64,000 bases of DNA from Cymbidium sinense (Eukaryota; Streptophyta; Magnoliopsida; Asparagales; Orchidaceae). A program made the position numbers and the translations under genes. Positions 22,600 through 33,240 of the stretch are shown piece after piece. The number at the start of each line of letters is the position of its first letter. Position 1 is the stretch's first letter. The stretch covers positions 37,856,983 through 37,920,982 of the forward strand of contig CM038223.1 of the NCBI GenBank assembly GCA_021442155.1, in the 5' to 3' direction. The notes under the pieces are model-generated. The model worked only from the letters and a program-made list of their open reading frames with translations, was not told the DNA's origin and did not search any database.

Positions 22600-23457
22600 G
22601 CATGATATTTTTCAATATTCATATCTCCTTTAAAGTATGAATTGGCAACTTGGCTCACCAACTTCTTAATTCTTCTATGAAGGTTTCTATTTTTAATAGC
22701 CTTCAAATCTTCATAAATTTTGAAGGAGATAGTTTTAATCTTTCTTGGTTAATCTTGTGAAATGGGTTGATGTGTTTATCCCCAAAGGATTTTTTTATGG
22801 TTCCCTCAGAACTATTTCTCTTGAACTATCTGATAGCTCAAAAATATTATTAGTAGGTATGTTAGCTTTCACCAGTGGCTCATATTGTTATTTAGGATGG
22901 TTAGACAATCTGGTAGCTCTGCGATAAGCGTTATATTTTCTTTTTAACTTTCTAGATATTTTGGTGCCCAAGAAAGATGGTTTGTGATCATTATTGCTTG
23001 GAGTAAAGGTAGTACCTTGTGGAATGGTATGCTCCTCTTATGGACTACTAAGTGGATTAATGATGATATATTTCAATTTAGGATCAGTGACCATCTTCTC
23101 ATTAGTATGCATTGTTGGAACTGCCTTTGACAGTCTATTGAAAATAGAACCCCTTTTAGAGATTGAGTTCTCACTTTGATTGAGTAAGGCCTTAGCATTC
23201 AGCTATTTGGGCTCATTGAGCATAATTACGTTTGGTTGCTTTCCATTGCATGCTAGCTTCTTAAATACTTTTGGCATTTCAATGCCTTCAATGATGGGCT
23301 TGGCCATAGGTCTAGCTAGTACAAACTGTACGACTTCAAAAATTATCCTAGATTAAAGAGTGGCTCCATCAGAATAAGTGTTGATTATAGCTTGAGGGAA
23401 TTTACTAGTAGATCTCTCTCCTGACTTAATAGTTATCATGTTTGACAAATTTTCCAT
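22600..23457 (-). pseudogene. Tat-1 leader ORF (ORF1) upstream of gag
   Basis: A minus-strand ORF remnant begins at the ATG at 23457-23455, about 140 bp after the primer site. Its first residues, MENLSNMITIKSGE, match MANITNMITVKLGE of the Tat-2 copy at 62491. Later shared segments include IIFEVVQFVLARPMAKPIIE, a GSIFNRLSKAVPT stretch and an IPQGTTFTP stretch. The function is unknown to me. An extra ORF ahead of gag is a known feature of Ogre-type elements. Stops are present. Homology between the two copies continues further downstream, to about 22000. Confidence 0.65.
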
Positions 23458-23598
23458 TGGCTTTTTTACACCTGATCATGAATTCAAATATAGGTTTTAC
23501 TCAATTTCAGAACCTATGCTTTTGAAAATAAATTTTCAAATTTATGATAACACCGTATATTATAATTTTTTTTCAACCAAAGATGGAGAGGGAAGTAA

Positions 23599-23616
23599 TC
23601 CCCAATAGAGTTGCCA
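23599..23616 (-). other. Primer binding site of Tat-1
   Basis: The minus strand reads TGGCAACTCTATTGGGGA, 6 bases after the LTR end (CA complement at 23623). It matches the Tat-2 site TAGCGACTCCATTGGGGA at 62355-62372; differences are C-to-T or G-to-A. The motif resembles the TGGCGACTCC site of Ogre-like elements, reported to pair with tRNA-Arg. Confidence 0.75.
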
Positions 23617-24139
23617 GAAATATGAACACTTAAGAAAAACATCTTTCCAAGTCTCTACCATCTTTTTAGGGATGTTAGGGAGTTCATTCTTTAAGAGGAA
23701 AATTAATGTATATTCAATCAGACATCCCCTAACATTATATTAAGGTTTATTTAGATTTGGGTTCAACTTCTTGCGATTGCAAGCATTCATAGTTAATTAC
23801 CTCTCTTATCACAGTAAGAGAGTACTCTAGATTAAGGTTGAAAATAATAATAGATCTCTGATATAAATTGACATCTAGTGGTGTAGTGTGAATGACTATC
23901 TAAAAGAAAAAGGTGGATAGTCTTGATCAAGATCCCATAATTTCGTTGTCCCAGAACTACAATATTTCAGTCTGCCAACATTAGAAGGCTATTTGTTGTA
24001 ATATCTAAGGATTCTGATTAGCAGCCATGGGTTGCCTCATTTCAGATATCAGAAGTAGACTAGAGTTTAATGTATGTGTTATGTTGTAAGTAGTTATTAA
24101 ATTAAGGCTAAACTTAATTTATAAGTATATCCAATAATT

Positions 24140-25085
24140 CAATTAAGTTTACACTATAGACATATGTAGGGCTTACATCCAAAAGAATGCCAAGAATTAT
24201 AGGGGTGCTCGCATAATGAATGAATAGATTGGACTTATATCCTTTTGGAATACTAGATTTATAGGTGTTCGCATAACAAACATATAGATTGAACTTATAT
24301 CCCTTTGGAATGCCAATTAGGGTTTTTGTTCACATGGAAAACATATATATATTGGACTTACATCCCTTTGGAATGCCAAGTTTATAGGTGAACGAATGGA
24401 TTGGACTCACAACCCTTTAGAATGCTAGAATTATATGTGTTCTCATAGCGAACATGTATATTGGACTTACATCCCTTTCAAATGCCAGTTACGATGATGT
24501 TTACATGGTGAACACAAAGATTGGACTTACATCCCTTTGGAATCCCATAATTATGAGGAAGTTTGCATGGCAATTAAGTGTTTGGACATGCATCCCTTTG
24601 GAATTCTAGATAAGATGATGTTCACATGGTAAACATATATATTGGACTTACATCCATTTAGAATGCCATAATTATAGAGAAGTTCGCATGGTAAACAAGT
24701 GTTTGGACTCACATCTTCTTGGAATGCTAGATAAGATGATGTTTTCTTAACAAACACATAGATTGGACTTACTTCCCTATGGAATGCCATAATTATAGGG
24801 AAGTTTGTTTGGTGAACAAGTGTTTGGACTTACATCTCTTTGGAATGCAGATAAGATGATGCTTATATGGCGAACACATTTATTAGACTTACATCCTTTC
24901 GAAATGCCATATAGATTTAGATGTTCACATAGCCAACAAAATGATTAGACTTACCTCCCTTTGGAGTGCTATATAAATTTTTATGTTCGCATAGCAAATG
25001 GAAGGATTGGACTTACATCCCTTTGGAATGTTGGTTTATGTTGTGGAGTTTGCATAAAGAACATATAAATTGGACTTATGAGTTC
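24140..25085 (-). repeat. LTR subrepeat array, 5' LTR of Tat-1 (about 14 units)
   Basis: Units of about 60-75 bp contain TTGGACTTACATCCCTTTGG and AATGCCA, then a dyad such as GTTCACATGGTGAAC. Two higher-order variants alternate, one with AATTATAGGGAAG and one with AGATAAGATGATG, suggesting a dimeric unit around 24480-24880. Short minus-strand ORFs here are by-products. Confidence 0.9.
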
Positions 25086-25414
25086 AACTTAGCACTTGTT
25101 CAAATGTTTACAAATTGTAACTTAATGTTGGCCCTAATCAAGTTCTTTTTCTTGTAGTGAATCATTATCATGAACCAGAAGAAGTAGATGAGGAGGATGA
25201 CTATGACTACTAAGATAGTTTTCTCACTTATTTTTTTATTGCATGTATTTTCCCTCTCTTATTTTTGTAATTTTATTCGACATATTTTGTAATAAAATTT
25301 TTATTTCATTTTAACTATTTGCCATTCCAAATGTTGATTGGCTATTTCCAAGTTTTAATTATAATTTAAATTTGATTATAAATTAAAATTTTAACTTAAG
25401 ATTAGTAAAATTGA

Positions 25415-25770
25415 GAAGCCAATGCCTCGGTGTTGGGAAGTCAGCACCTCGGTGCTGAATGGTGTGATTTGGGCTTAAAAATAAGAGAAGGTAGTGCTTA
25501 GTATGCATAAAAGTGGCACTACGATGCTCACAGGGTGCCACGATGCCTTCTGGATAGTGTTGTAGGATTGTAAGTAGACATTTTGACCATACAACCTGAG
25601 AAGATAGCATTGTGGCACCAAGAGACAGCACCACAGTGCAAGTCATAGTACCTCAATGTTGTATGATAGTTCCACAGCACTACAAAGCAGAGTGCATAGG
25701 TCCAAATACTTTAGATCCTAGCACCTCAGTGTTGGGTAGTAGCACTGCAATGCTATGAGTCAAGAGACTA
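25415..25770 (-). repeat. GCAC-rich palindromic block, 5' LTR of Tat-1
   Basis: Irregular motifs such as GCACCTCGGTGCTG, GGCACTACGATGC and AGCACCACAGTGC form small hairpins. It is homologous to 9295-9640 and to the inverted block at 58620-59210, and keeps a few more CpG sites than the 3' LTR copy. Confidence 0.75.
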
Positions 25771-26375
25771 TATTTCAGAGCAATTTTCTTCTGTAGTTGA
25801 TAGTTTTTAAAAACATTTGGCAGTATAATGGCTTAGCAATACTTGTTTTAAAATTTTTAGTGCAACATGCACTTTTCTTCAGTGTTCTGGATCCAAGATC
25901 AATAGAAGGAGGATTTTAATCTCATGCAAGAACTAAGTTTTATGGTAGAGGTCTTCATTTTTTTAAACTTATGATTTAGTTATTTAAATTTTAAGTTATC
26001 TTAATTTTGATAGAGTTTTATCTTGGTAATGCCTAATATTTTGTAATTAACGTGATCATGCTCTTCTCCCTTGCTCTAGATCCAAGATTGATGGAGGGAG
26101 GACTATTATTTCGTACCCAATCTAAGATCAATGGTGTAGGTCCTTAGAAATTTTCTATGGAGCAAGAAATCAACTACATAAAAACTCTGGTTTCATATTT
26201 TTACCTAAGATTGGTGCTTACGAAGCCTTTTCCTTGGCTTCAGTTGTCTCACATGAGATAGAGATTCTTCATGCAAGGGGAGGTCATAGCCAAGGGAACA
26301 ACAAAGAGAGTACTGGAGAGAGTGTGGAGAGAGTGTCTTGAGTGGCTAGAGCGAGTGAAGTAAGTCCTCCCCACT

Positions 26376-26384
26376 TTTTATAAG
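26376..26384 (-). promoter_or_regulatory. TATA box of the Tat-1 5' LTR
   Basis: The minus strand reads TTGCTTATAAAAAGTGG, the same block as at 10296 and 58065. Only about 20 bp of U3 remains upstream, so this promoter is probably dead. Confidence 0.5.
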
Positions 26385-26404
26385 CAACTACTCTTCTAAA
26401 TGCT

Positions 26405-26700
26405 CTTGATCTATGCATACATATTGCTGGTCTAATTCTTTTAATATATACTGCTATCCATCCAAATGCTTTTACATATCCTTTAAGAACTTCAAATAAT
26501 TTATCTTTTTGATTTTCTTCTAAATAAATTGAGATGATTATTTGGTAATGTTGACTCTTTCCCTAGGCAAGCATAGTTCAAATGATTTGGTAATGGTTAT
26601 AATTTTAATTTTGGGGCTTCTTTTATAGATGGTTTGAGATCTTCCTTTCTATAGATATTTCTAATGGTTAAAATTTTTCTTTAAACTGATTGGCTCTAAC
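26405..26700 (-). pseudogene. Athila-like RT N-terminal fragment
   Basis: The minus strand continues from protease into the approach to RT: HLNLFRR-type linker remnants, then KLFEVLKGYVKAFGWIAVYI and IRPAICMHR, corresponding to the Athila motif around KKALGWTIADIKGISPSICMHR. Homology stops right after CMHR at about 26405, where the Tat-1 LTR starts. The next Athila-type sequence in this reading direction is the late RT at 8458, so about 190 codons of RT core are missing. Confidence 0.75.
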
Positions 26701-26799
26701 TCTAAGGAATTGAATGTCTTCATATTCCTTCATCATCATTTTGCATTTTTGTTTAATAAATCCATTTATGATACAAATATAACTCTTTTTTACGTCCAC

Positions 26800-27480
26800 T
26801 TAACCCAATCCTATAACATTCTTCATTTCTATCATGCAAAATTTAAAAAAGTTAAACACATTAAATTTAACTTCCTGATCATTTACTCTCATTATTAATT
26901 TCCATTTTTGAACCTCCATCATCATTCTTCTAGTAGATAACAAAGGTCTCTCCAAAATGAGATGTATTTCTTTATCTTCCTCCATGTCTAATATTATAAA
27001 ATATGGAAGGAATATAAATTTATCTACTTTAACTAAAACATTCTCAATATTACCCTTAGGATAAGTCAAAAAATCTATCAGCTAGTTATAGAGTCACACT
27101 TGTAGGTTGTACTTCTGTTAATCCTAACTTCTAGAAAATTGATAAAAACATTAAGTTTATACTAGCTCCTAAATCACATAATGCTTTTATAAAAAAAAAT
27201 TATCCCTTATAGTGTAAGGAATAGTAAACCTCCCTAGATCTTTATATTTTTTAGATATTTTTCTATGAATTATTGTACTACATTCTTAAGTAAGGGATAC
27301 TATTTTATTTCATTTTTTCCAAGTTTTCTTCTTTTACATAGAATGTCTATCATAAACTTAGCATATGATGGCATTTGTTCGAAAGCTTCAAAAAAAGAAA
27401 TATTTATGGATAATATTTTAAATACTTCGAAGAACATAGAAAATTTTTTATTAACTTTTTATTTTTGAAGTTTTTGGGGA
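26800..27480 (-). pseudogene. Athila-like aspartic protease
   Basis: Minus-strand translation matches the Athila gag-protease junction closely. It shows SFFEAFEQMPSYAKFMIDIL, then ALCDLGAS at 27161-27175 (active-site D-L-G), then the ORF 26800-27069 with YPKGNIENVLVKVDKFIF, LDMEEDKEIHLILERPLL and VNDQEVKFNVF. The central LADRS-type motif is damaged by a stop. Stops and one frameshift lie around 27080-27250. The enzyme would cut the Gag-Pol precursor. It is continuous with gag upstream and the RT start downstream. Confidence 0.88.
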
Positions 27481-27739
27481 AATAAAGGCAATGGTCTTTT
27501 TCTCAATTTTCTAAATACTTTTCTTTTTGCTATGCTTTTCATTGTCCTTATTTTTATTTTAATTTTCTTCTTTTTCTTTTTCTTTACTTCATATTTCATT
27601 GTCCTTATTTTTATCATTTATCCATATTTCTTTCAACTTCTTAATTTAATTGCATTATGTTATATTTTACCCTTATCTTTAGGATTTACTTCAATGTTAC
27701 TAGATGAATTCCACTAAGGTCTATTTGTAAGATTATTAG

Positions 27740-28851
27740 TCAATTTTCCAAATTAAACTCTTAAATTTCTTATTGAATCTCATTAGCTTTGTAATTTTGT
27801 TTCCATGTGTATCACTATTTTTTTAAAAGTTAGTTTCTTTTTCTTAGTTTGGTTTTGTAGAGGATACCTTGGTGGAATGTAGATCTAAAGTTAGGGTTTT
27901 TAGGGTTATAATTCTATTGTTCCAACTTCCCATATTTCCATTTTAATTAAAGTTTGCATTATTATTTCAAGAAATGTTTGGGTGATTCCTCCAACCTTGA
28001 TTAAATGTATTTGAGTAAGGATCACTTGATTTATTTGAGATATAGTTAAGTATTTCCAATCCTTGATTAGTTTGATCTTCCAATGCATATATTTCTCCAA
28101 TTTTGCTCCTAATTTCTTAGATAAGAAAGCTACTTGTGAGGTCAACATTGTAGTCATATCATTATTGTTAAAATTGGCTGCTTTCTTAGGATTTAATCTA
28201 TTAGACAACCACTAAAAATATTTGTTGTTATTTCCTCTATAAATGCATAAGCTTCCTTAAAAAGGATTTGACATTAGGCTGCCTTATGCTGCTATATTTA
28301 TGATAGCCCATAAAGATCCTACTAAGTTGTTATAAAATGATTGAATGATAAGCCAGTCACATAATGAAAGATGAGGTTATTTTTCTTAATGATTTTTTAT
28401 ACTTCTCCCTAGCCTCATATATAGATTCATTATGCAATTGTATGAATGATATAATATTATTTCTGAACTTAGCATTTTTAGATGATATAAAATATTTTGC
28501 TAGACATTTTTGAGCTAATTCATTCTAAGTTATTATAGATCCTTGAGGTAGTGATTTTAGCCACATTTTAGCCTTATCTTTAAGTAAAAAAGAAAATAAT
28601 CTTATCATAATAGCATCATCACTTATCCCATTGTATTTAGATATTGCACAAATTTTTAAGAAATTGGCAATATGCATATTAGGATCTTCAATAAGCGGAT
28701 CCTCAAACTAAAAGTTTTGCACCATTTGAATTATAAATGGTTTTAGTTTAAACTTATTGGTCTAGCAATATTTTGATATATTCCATCTATAATTGGTGTT
28801 GCATAAATCTGTAAGAGAACTAAACAGTTCTCTTACTTGTTGATAGTCCAT
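27740..28851 (-). pseudogene. Athila-like gag
   Basis: Starting at the ATG at 28851-28849 (MDYQQVRELFSSL), the minus strand reads through LKPFIIQMVQNFQF, IEDPNMHIANFLKIC, GISDDAIMIRLFSFLLKDKA, MWLKSLPQGSIITWNELAQK and FRNNIISFIQLHNESIYEA, the standard order of Athila-type gag (PF03732). The ORF at 27906-28208 covers the C-terminal part with SNRLNPKKAANFNNNDMTTM. One stop replaces an expected residue early on, and there is a frame break around 28300. The start lies 280 bp after the primer binding site, as expected for the first ORF. The coiled C-terminal half is poorly conserved. Confidence 0.88.
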
Positions 28852-29131
28852 TATTAGTTTTCTCACTTGATCTCTCTTTTTCTTTCAAATTTTTCTACAA
28901 AGTCAATCGATTTCTAAGTTTAATGGTATTATTTTTATAATTTGACTCTCCTCATGCAATGTCTAGAATTCAAAACTTTGGTTCAAAAATTAAACAACGA
29001 CACTACACTAAACAAGTATAAGATATTTCAAACTTAACACATGATACAAATACATATAACAAAAATGTTGAATTAAAAATAGTTCAACAAGACTAAAATT
29101 AATTTAATATAAATTATTATTTTACTTCCAA

Positions 29132-29149
29132 TCCCTAACAATGATGCTA
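29132..29149 (-). other. Primer binding site of the Athila-like element (tRNA-Asp type)
   Basis: The minus strand reads TAGCATCATTGTTAGGGATTGG. The Athila/Tat tRNA-Asp site is TGGCGCCGTTGCCGGGGA. The differences are G-to-A or C-to-T, and all former CpG dinucleotides are lost. It lies 7 bases after the probable LTR end (CA complement at 29156). Confidence 0.8.
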
Positions 29150-29155
29150 AAAACT

Positions 29156-30830
29156 TGATTGGTTACTTTTAACCCTATACACAACTGTATGTATATAATC
29201 AAATAATTTAGAATGAGTTGATTATCATTCCTGTGAGGATTAAAGCAAAATGTAATATTAAGTTATATTAAGTTAAGCCATAATCTTTCTAAAACCTATT
29301 TTTTATCTAATAAAATGCAAGTGTTTAACTAAAATCACTATCTACTATTTTGCAAGATATTAGAAAGACTAATTTTTATGTTTTTATATTTTTATAGAAA
29401 GTTTAGGTATACTTATTAATTTTAAATGGAGTACTCTAAATTTATGGAGTTTTTAGATTATGTATTATATTAAACTAAAGTGGATTAATTTTAATCTAGT
29501 AGTGTCAACTAGGAGCAAAAGTGTTATACCCTCTAAGTCTAGATATGTATAACCAAACAAATCTCTTTATCACATTTTCTATCTAATCCCAAATAAAATT
29601 GATTGGTTGCAGTACCCTTACTTTCATTTAAATGATTGCAAATTCTAAAAATAATTATATGTTTAATGGCTAGTTAGCACTTTTGGACTATCTAGAACAT
29701 TAATGATTATTTAGGAAAATTTTTTTCTTTTTCTAATTATTCTTTTAGGACTCTATTATTATCTCTAGATCACACTTGATTTTTAACTATGAAATTGGCC
29801 ATATCACAAGTAAATGAAGCATGGAGAAAAGCAAAATGCCATTTTATTAAAAGCACAAATATTTTTTTATATTAATCCACAAAGAAAGTTTAATATAATA
29901 CAGACATCCAAAAGTTCACATAAATTTGGAGCACTTTATAAATTAATGCTCCATAATAAAGATAAAGAAGGAAATAATATTAAGTATAGTAAAACAAGAT
30001 GTAGGATAACTAGAGAAGAAAAGAAAGAGTACACCAGGCAGGTCTTCTAAGTCTACTCCTCACTTTCCTCTACTACTTCCTTATGAAAATATCCAACATC
30101 CTCCACTAAAATCCATGATTGTTGACCTCCTTCTTCACCTCTTGCTTAAAAAACACTCTTTCACACTATCTTTACAACACTCTCATAGCACTTGGATTTT
30201 CACTCTCCAAGTGCTTCACAAAGAACTCACACACACTTACACATGCTCCACCCTCCTACCAAGTAAAATGAAAAAAGAGAAAATAATGTAGAAAAAGATT
30301 TTTTTTTTCCTTTGGAAATGTCTCTTATATATAGTATAGATGCAACTCTGGTTGGTTTTCCTATAGCTCTTGCTGTAAAAGCCTCAAAAATGTTCAAAAT
30401 CATCGCTAAACTATCATGAATCCATTATGTCAGGTTGCAACACTGCGGCCCTATTAAGATAGTTTTGCGGCACTGTGGTGATGGGCTTGTTGCCTTTGCC
30501 TCATATTTTTCCTCTAGTACAATGTCACGACGTTGAATATAATGTAAAATTATCCAACAATGAGTCTGATCTTGCACTACGGTACTGCTGATATAGCGCT
30601 TAAGCACTGACCTTACTATAAATTGCCTTAATTTAGGCCATATCCAGCACTTAGATAGCAGGCCTAAATTTCTCTTTTTTTATCTCATTTTTGTGATAAT
30701 TTTTCTATTACAACACAAAATATACTTAAAATAAATACATGATAAAGGCTTTATAGTCACATAAAATTTTCATAATTTTAACACTAATCAATAGATACAT
30801 CTCCTTGGGCACAATCCTCCTTACCCCATT
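29156..30830 (-). mobile_element. 5' LTR of the Athila-like element
   Basis: On the minus strand the LTR ends with CCAATCA at 29156, just ahead of the primer site. It contains a TATA box (30325-30333), GCAC/GTGC-rich motifs at 30430-30610 and an AT-rich remainder. The upstream limit near 30830 is a guess based on loss of LTR-like composition before the chromovirus fragment at 30985. Short ORFs at 29814-30050 and 30425-30607 have no family resemblance. Confidence 0.6.
30325..30333 (-). promoter_or_regulatory. TATA box of the Athila-like LTR
   Basis: The minus strand reads CTATATATAAGAGAC, a good plant TATA context, about 500 bp from the assumed LTR start and 1.17 kb from its end. Confidence 0.5.
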
Positions 30831-30984
30831 AACCTAGTGAAGTACTTATAAATAGATATCTCTCACAAGTATAAATATGAGACGAAATTTGGTATAGAGT
30901 TTTTCTTTTATCTCTTTCATGTAAAATATATTTTTTTTATATAAATTATGTAACTTGATTAGATATTAATAATAACACTATTTT

Positions 30985-31760
30985 AAGGCTACCAATATGA
31001 CCCCATTTGAGTTAGTCTATAGCTACAACCCAAAAAACCCAATCAATATTGTTAGCATCCCTTCATATACATTTTTTAGAATCTACATTTACATTTGCAT
31101 GATATTTCTAAAGCATTCATGAAGTTGTTAAACAATAATAGGAAATTAATAATATGAAATATGTTGAAACTAAGTATACAAATAAAAATTTTATATAATA
31201 CAATATGGGATATCATGTGTTAATAAGAATTAACCATGAGAGATATCTTTCACCTAATTTAAAAACTTACAAGTTAGGGTATGTGGAAAATTTGAGATTA
31301 TTAAAATAATTGTCGCAAATGCATAAATTCTTAAATTCCCAAAAGTCATGTTTATTAGCCATATTTTTAAAATGCAATATTTAATAACATTTAAGATAGT
31401 TGGTGGCCCTCTAAATGCACACGATGATTCTCAAGCAAGAATAAAAAATCAATCTTTGTAGATGCCAATCAAACATTCATTATTTATGGTTCATCACATC
31501 ATCATAAACAAAACATATTAGCTTGGAGGCCATACATTTTTTGTGAGATAAATAGATAAGCCATATATTGAAGACACTTGCTTGAGCAGTGATGATTTGG
31601 AGAAGTTTGCATCTGAGTTGCCATAAGATTACCTAGACTTCAACTCCTTAGATAAAAGTTCTTTGAGGCACAAATGAAATGGTGTAGCACAAGAAGGACC
31701 AATCATAAGAGCTCAAGCATGAAAAAGAGAATTCAAGTTTGTAAGTCCAACTAAATAAAT
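30985..31760 (+). pseudogene. Chromovirus integrase C-terminus with chromodomain
   Basis: Plus-strand translation begins with TNMTPFELVYSYNPKNPINI (end of the integrase core), passes through a shifted LHDISKAFMKLL-type region, then VCGKFEIIKIIVANA and LKFPKVMFISHIF (GPF/Y-like module), and ends with GGHTFFVR(stop)IDKPYIEDTCLSSDDLEKF, SELP and DYLDFNSLDKSSLR. The last part fits the chromodomain and tail of Ty3/gypsy chromoviruses (Tekay/Reina/CRM type), where the domain targets chromatin. Stops replace a Trp and Gln/Arg codons. It lies tail-inward next to the Athila-like LTR on the opposite strand. No upstream pol is present, so it is a 3' fragment. Confidence 0.7.
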
Positions 31761-31769
31761 AAAAAATTC

Positions 31770-33240
31770 ATAGAAGATGAATGATACTTGACAACATTGG
31801 AGATTTAAGTTAATTTCATTTTATTCAATTATATGTTATGTTTAATGTTTATGTGAGACTTGTGTAGTTTGTATATTGTTTATAAAATTTGGTACATGGA
31901 AGAAGTAAATTATTATAACTATAATTTAATTTATACTTAATCAAAGATATAATTTATTATGAACTTAATCTATGATATGATTGTTACATTAATTAACAAT
32001 ATACAAATAAATGTTTGTTACACAAGATAGTTTATTAGCTTGGTACCTAGCTTAGTGGGAAAACACGTATAACAACTTAGGATCAGGTCATGTATCATCT
32101 TAAGACTTTGATGATCTATTGAACTTCTTATATCATATTATTTTATTCCTTTGAGTAAATTATATAACATTATTTTGGGCTCTTAACAAATTTCTTAATA
32201 TTCAATCAAGCCTTTTGGCTAATTATACTTGCTTATGTTGGTCTTTTCTCTCTACTAGCATTTTTTCCTATCTCCTCAATTATGCCCACATGAGTTAGGT
32301 ATTTTCATAAGCTAGCCATAATCATATGAATCAATCAATTCATAGTACAGTTACATTCCAATGATTCTATTAATTCCTTTTATAAGCTTCATTTTCACCA
32401 AATCAAGTTCCAATTTAGTTTTTTCAATCCCATCTTGGCTTAAGCTTTTAAGCTAATTTAATTAGATAAGTTTAACAAAATCATTCTCTTATCACATTGT
32501 ATTATTGAATATTTTTTGTTCTAAGTATACACTTTGTGTGTTTTCATTCTTTTTTATTATGGATAGATACTTTCTATAAAATACTCTATCTTAGTCTCTA
32601 GGTATCTTGGATATTTTTTAGGTATCAAGAGCATTTTTATCTTCAAGCATTCATTCCCCATTTGGACACTTGAATCCTATACCTGATAGTTGATAGTTTC
32701 ATTTATTCAAATGATATTATTGCTTTTGCTTGTATACAAAAGGATGTGAGTACTTTATGTTAGGATACTTCCCATTAATGCCTTACCTCATCTATAATTT
32801 TGATTAAGTGATTAGCATTATTATATGATAGTTCATTTTAGAATAGAAAATTTTAATTATATTTATACCTTATGTAATCATTTTATTAGTTTAAAGCTTA
32901 TTACTTTGTTTAAAAATAATGTGACAGACTTAAGATGATAATACTCCTATAAATGACTTAGCTTGTAAGTCATTAAAAACATGTAAGTCAATGCTAAGAA
33001 AAACAAACTATTGCACATACATAGGTGTTCTAATTATTCACAATATTTTAGTTTCTTAATATAAGGAGGTTGTATGTAGGTTGATACCTTAAGGTACAAT
33101 TTTTTTGCTGGCATGAAAATTTTTTACTAGCCCCATGTAGCACTTCCATTGTTTGCGCTTTCTTAAATAGCCATCATTAATCTACTCATTTGTAATACCT
33201 ACACTAATAATATACTGCATCTTGTACACACATAATTAAT
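31770..33240. other. AT-rich stretch without recognisable gene
   Basis: It should contain the 3' untranslated part and possibly an LTR of the chromovirus fragment, but no polypurine tract, TG/CA ends or partner LTR could be identified. No tRNA, no ORF with family resemblance and no tandem array seen. Confidence 0.4.

Larger units (their letters stand above)
8465..26400 (-). mobile_element. Tat-1: nearly complete Tat/Ogre-like Ty3/gypsy retrotransposon (minus strand)
   Basis: Reading from 26400 down to 8465, the order is 5' LTR (start truncated), primer site 23616-23599, leader ORF from 23457, gag, protease, RT, RNase H, a second RNase H, integrase, 42-bp repeat array, plant-mobile-domain-like ORF, polypurine tract 10440-10431 and 3' LTR (end truncated). 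Domain order with integrase last, a second RNase H, an ORF ahead of gag and very long LTRs is the pattern known for Tat/Ogre elements. The LTRs share the subrepeat array, the GCAC-rich block and the TATA region. Every ORF has stops. The element sits inside an Athila-like element whose two halves flank it. Confidence 0.8.
23623..26400 (-). mobile_element. 5' LTR of Tat-1, truncated in U3
   Basis: On the minus strand it runs from about 26400 to the terminal CA at 23623. It contains the TATA block (26376-26384), the TCGATCTTGGATC-type blocks (25870-26130), GCAC-rich repeats (25415-25770), a poorly conserved AT-rich part, the subrepeat array (25085-24140) and a 500-bp tail matching Tat-2 at 61900-62348. 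Roughly 100 bp of the U3 start present in the 3' LTR is missing at 26400, where the Athila-like RT start begins. Confidence 0.75.

Noticed and set aside
24140..25085. Regular repeats with dyads, superficially CRISPR-like
   Set aside because: Units are contiguous and diverged, there are no unique spacers of constant length, no cas genes, and the context is a plant LTR.
27532..27717. Hydrophobic plus-strand ORF resembling a membrane protein
   Set aside because: It is the antisense shadow of the Lys-rich, T-poor Athila gag-protease spacer.
30425..30607. 60-codon minus-strand ORF
   Set aside because: It lies within the GCAC-rich part of the Athila-like LTR upstream of gag and resembles no protein.
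32040..32100. Possible tRNA or primer-like sequence (TAGCTTAGTGGGAAAACACG)
   Set aside because: No cloverleaf pairing and no B-box consensus could be drawn.
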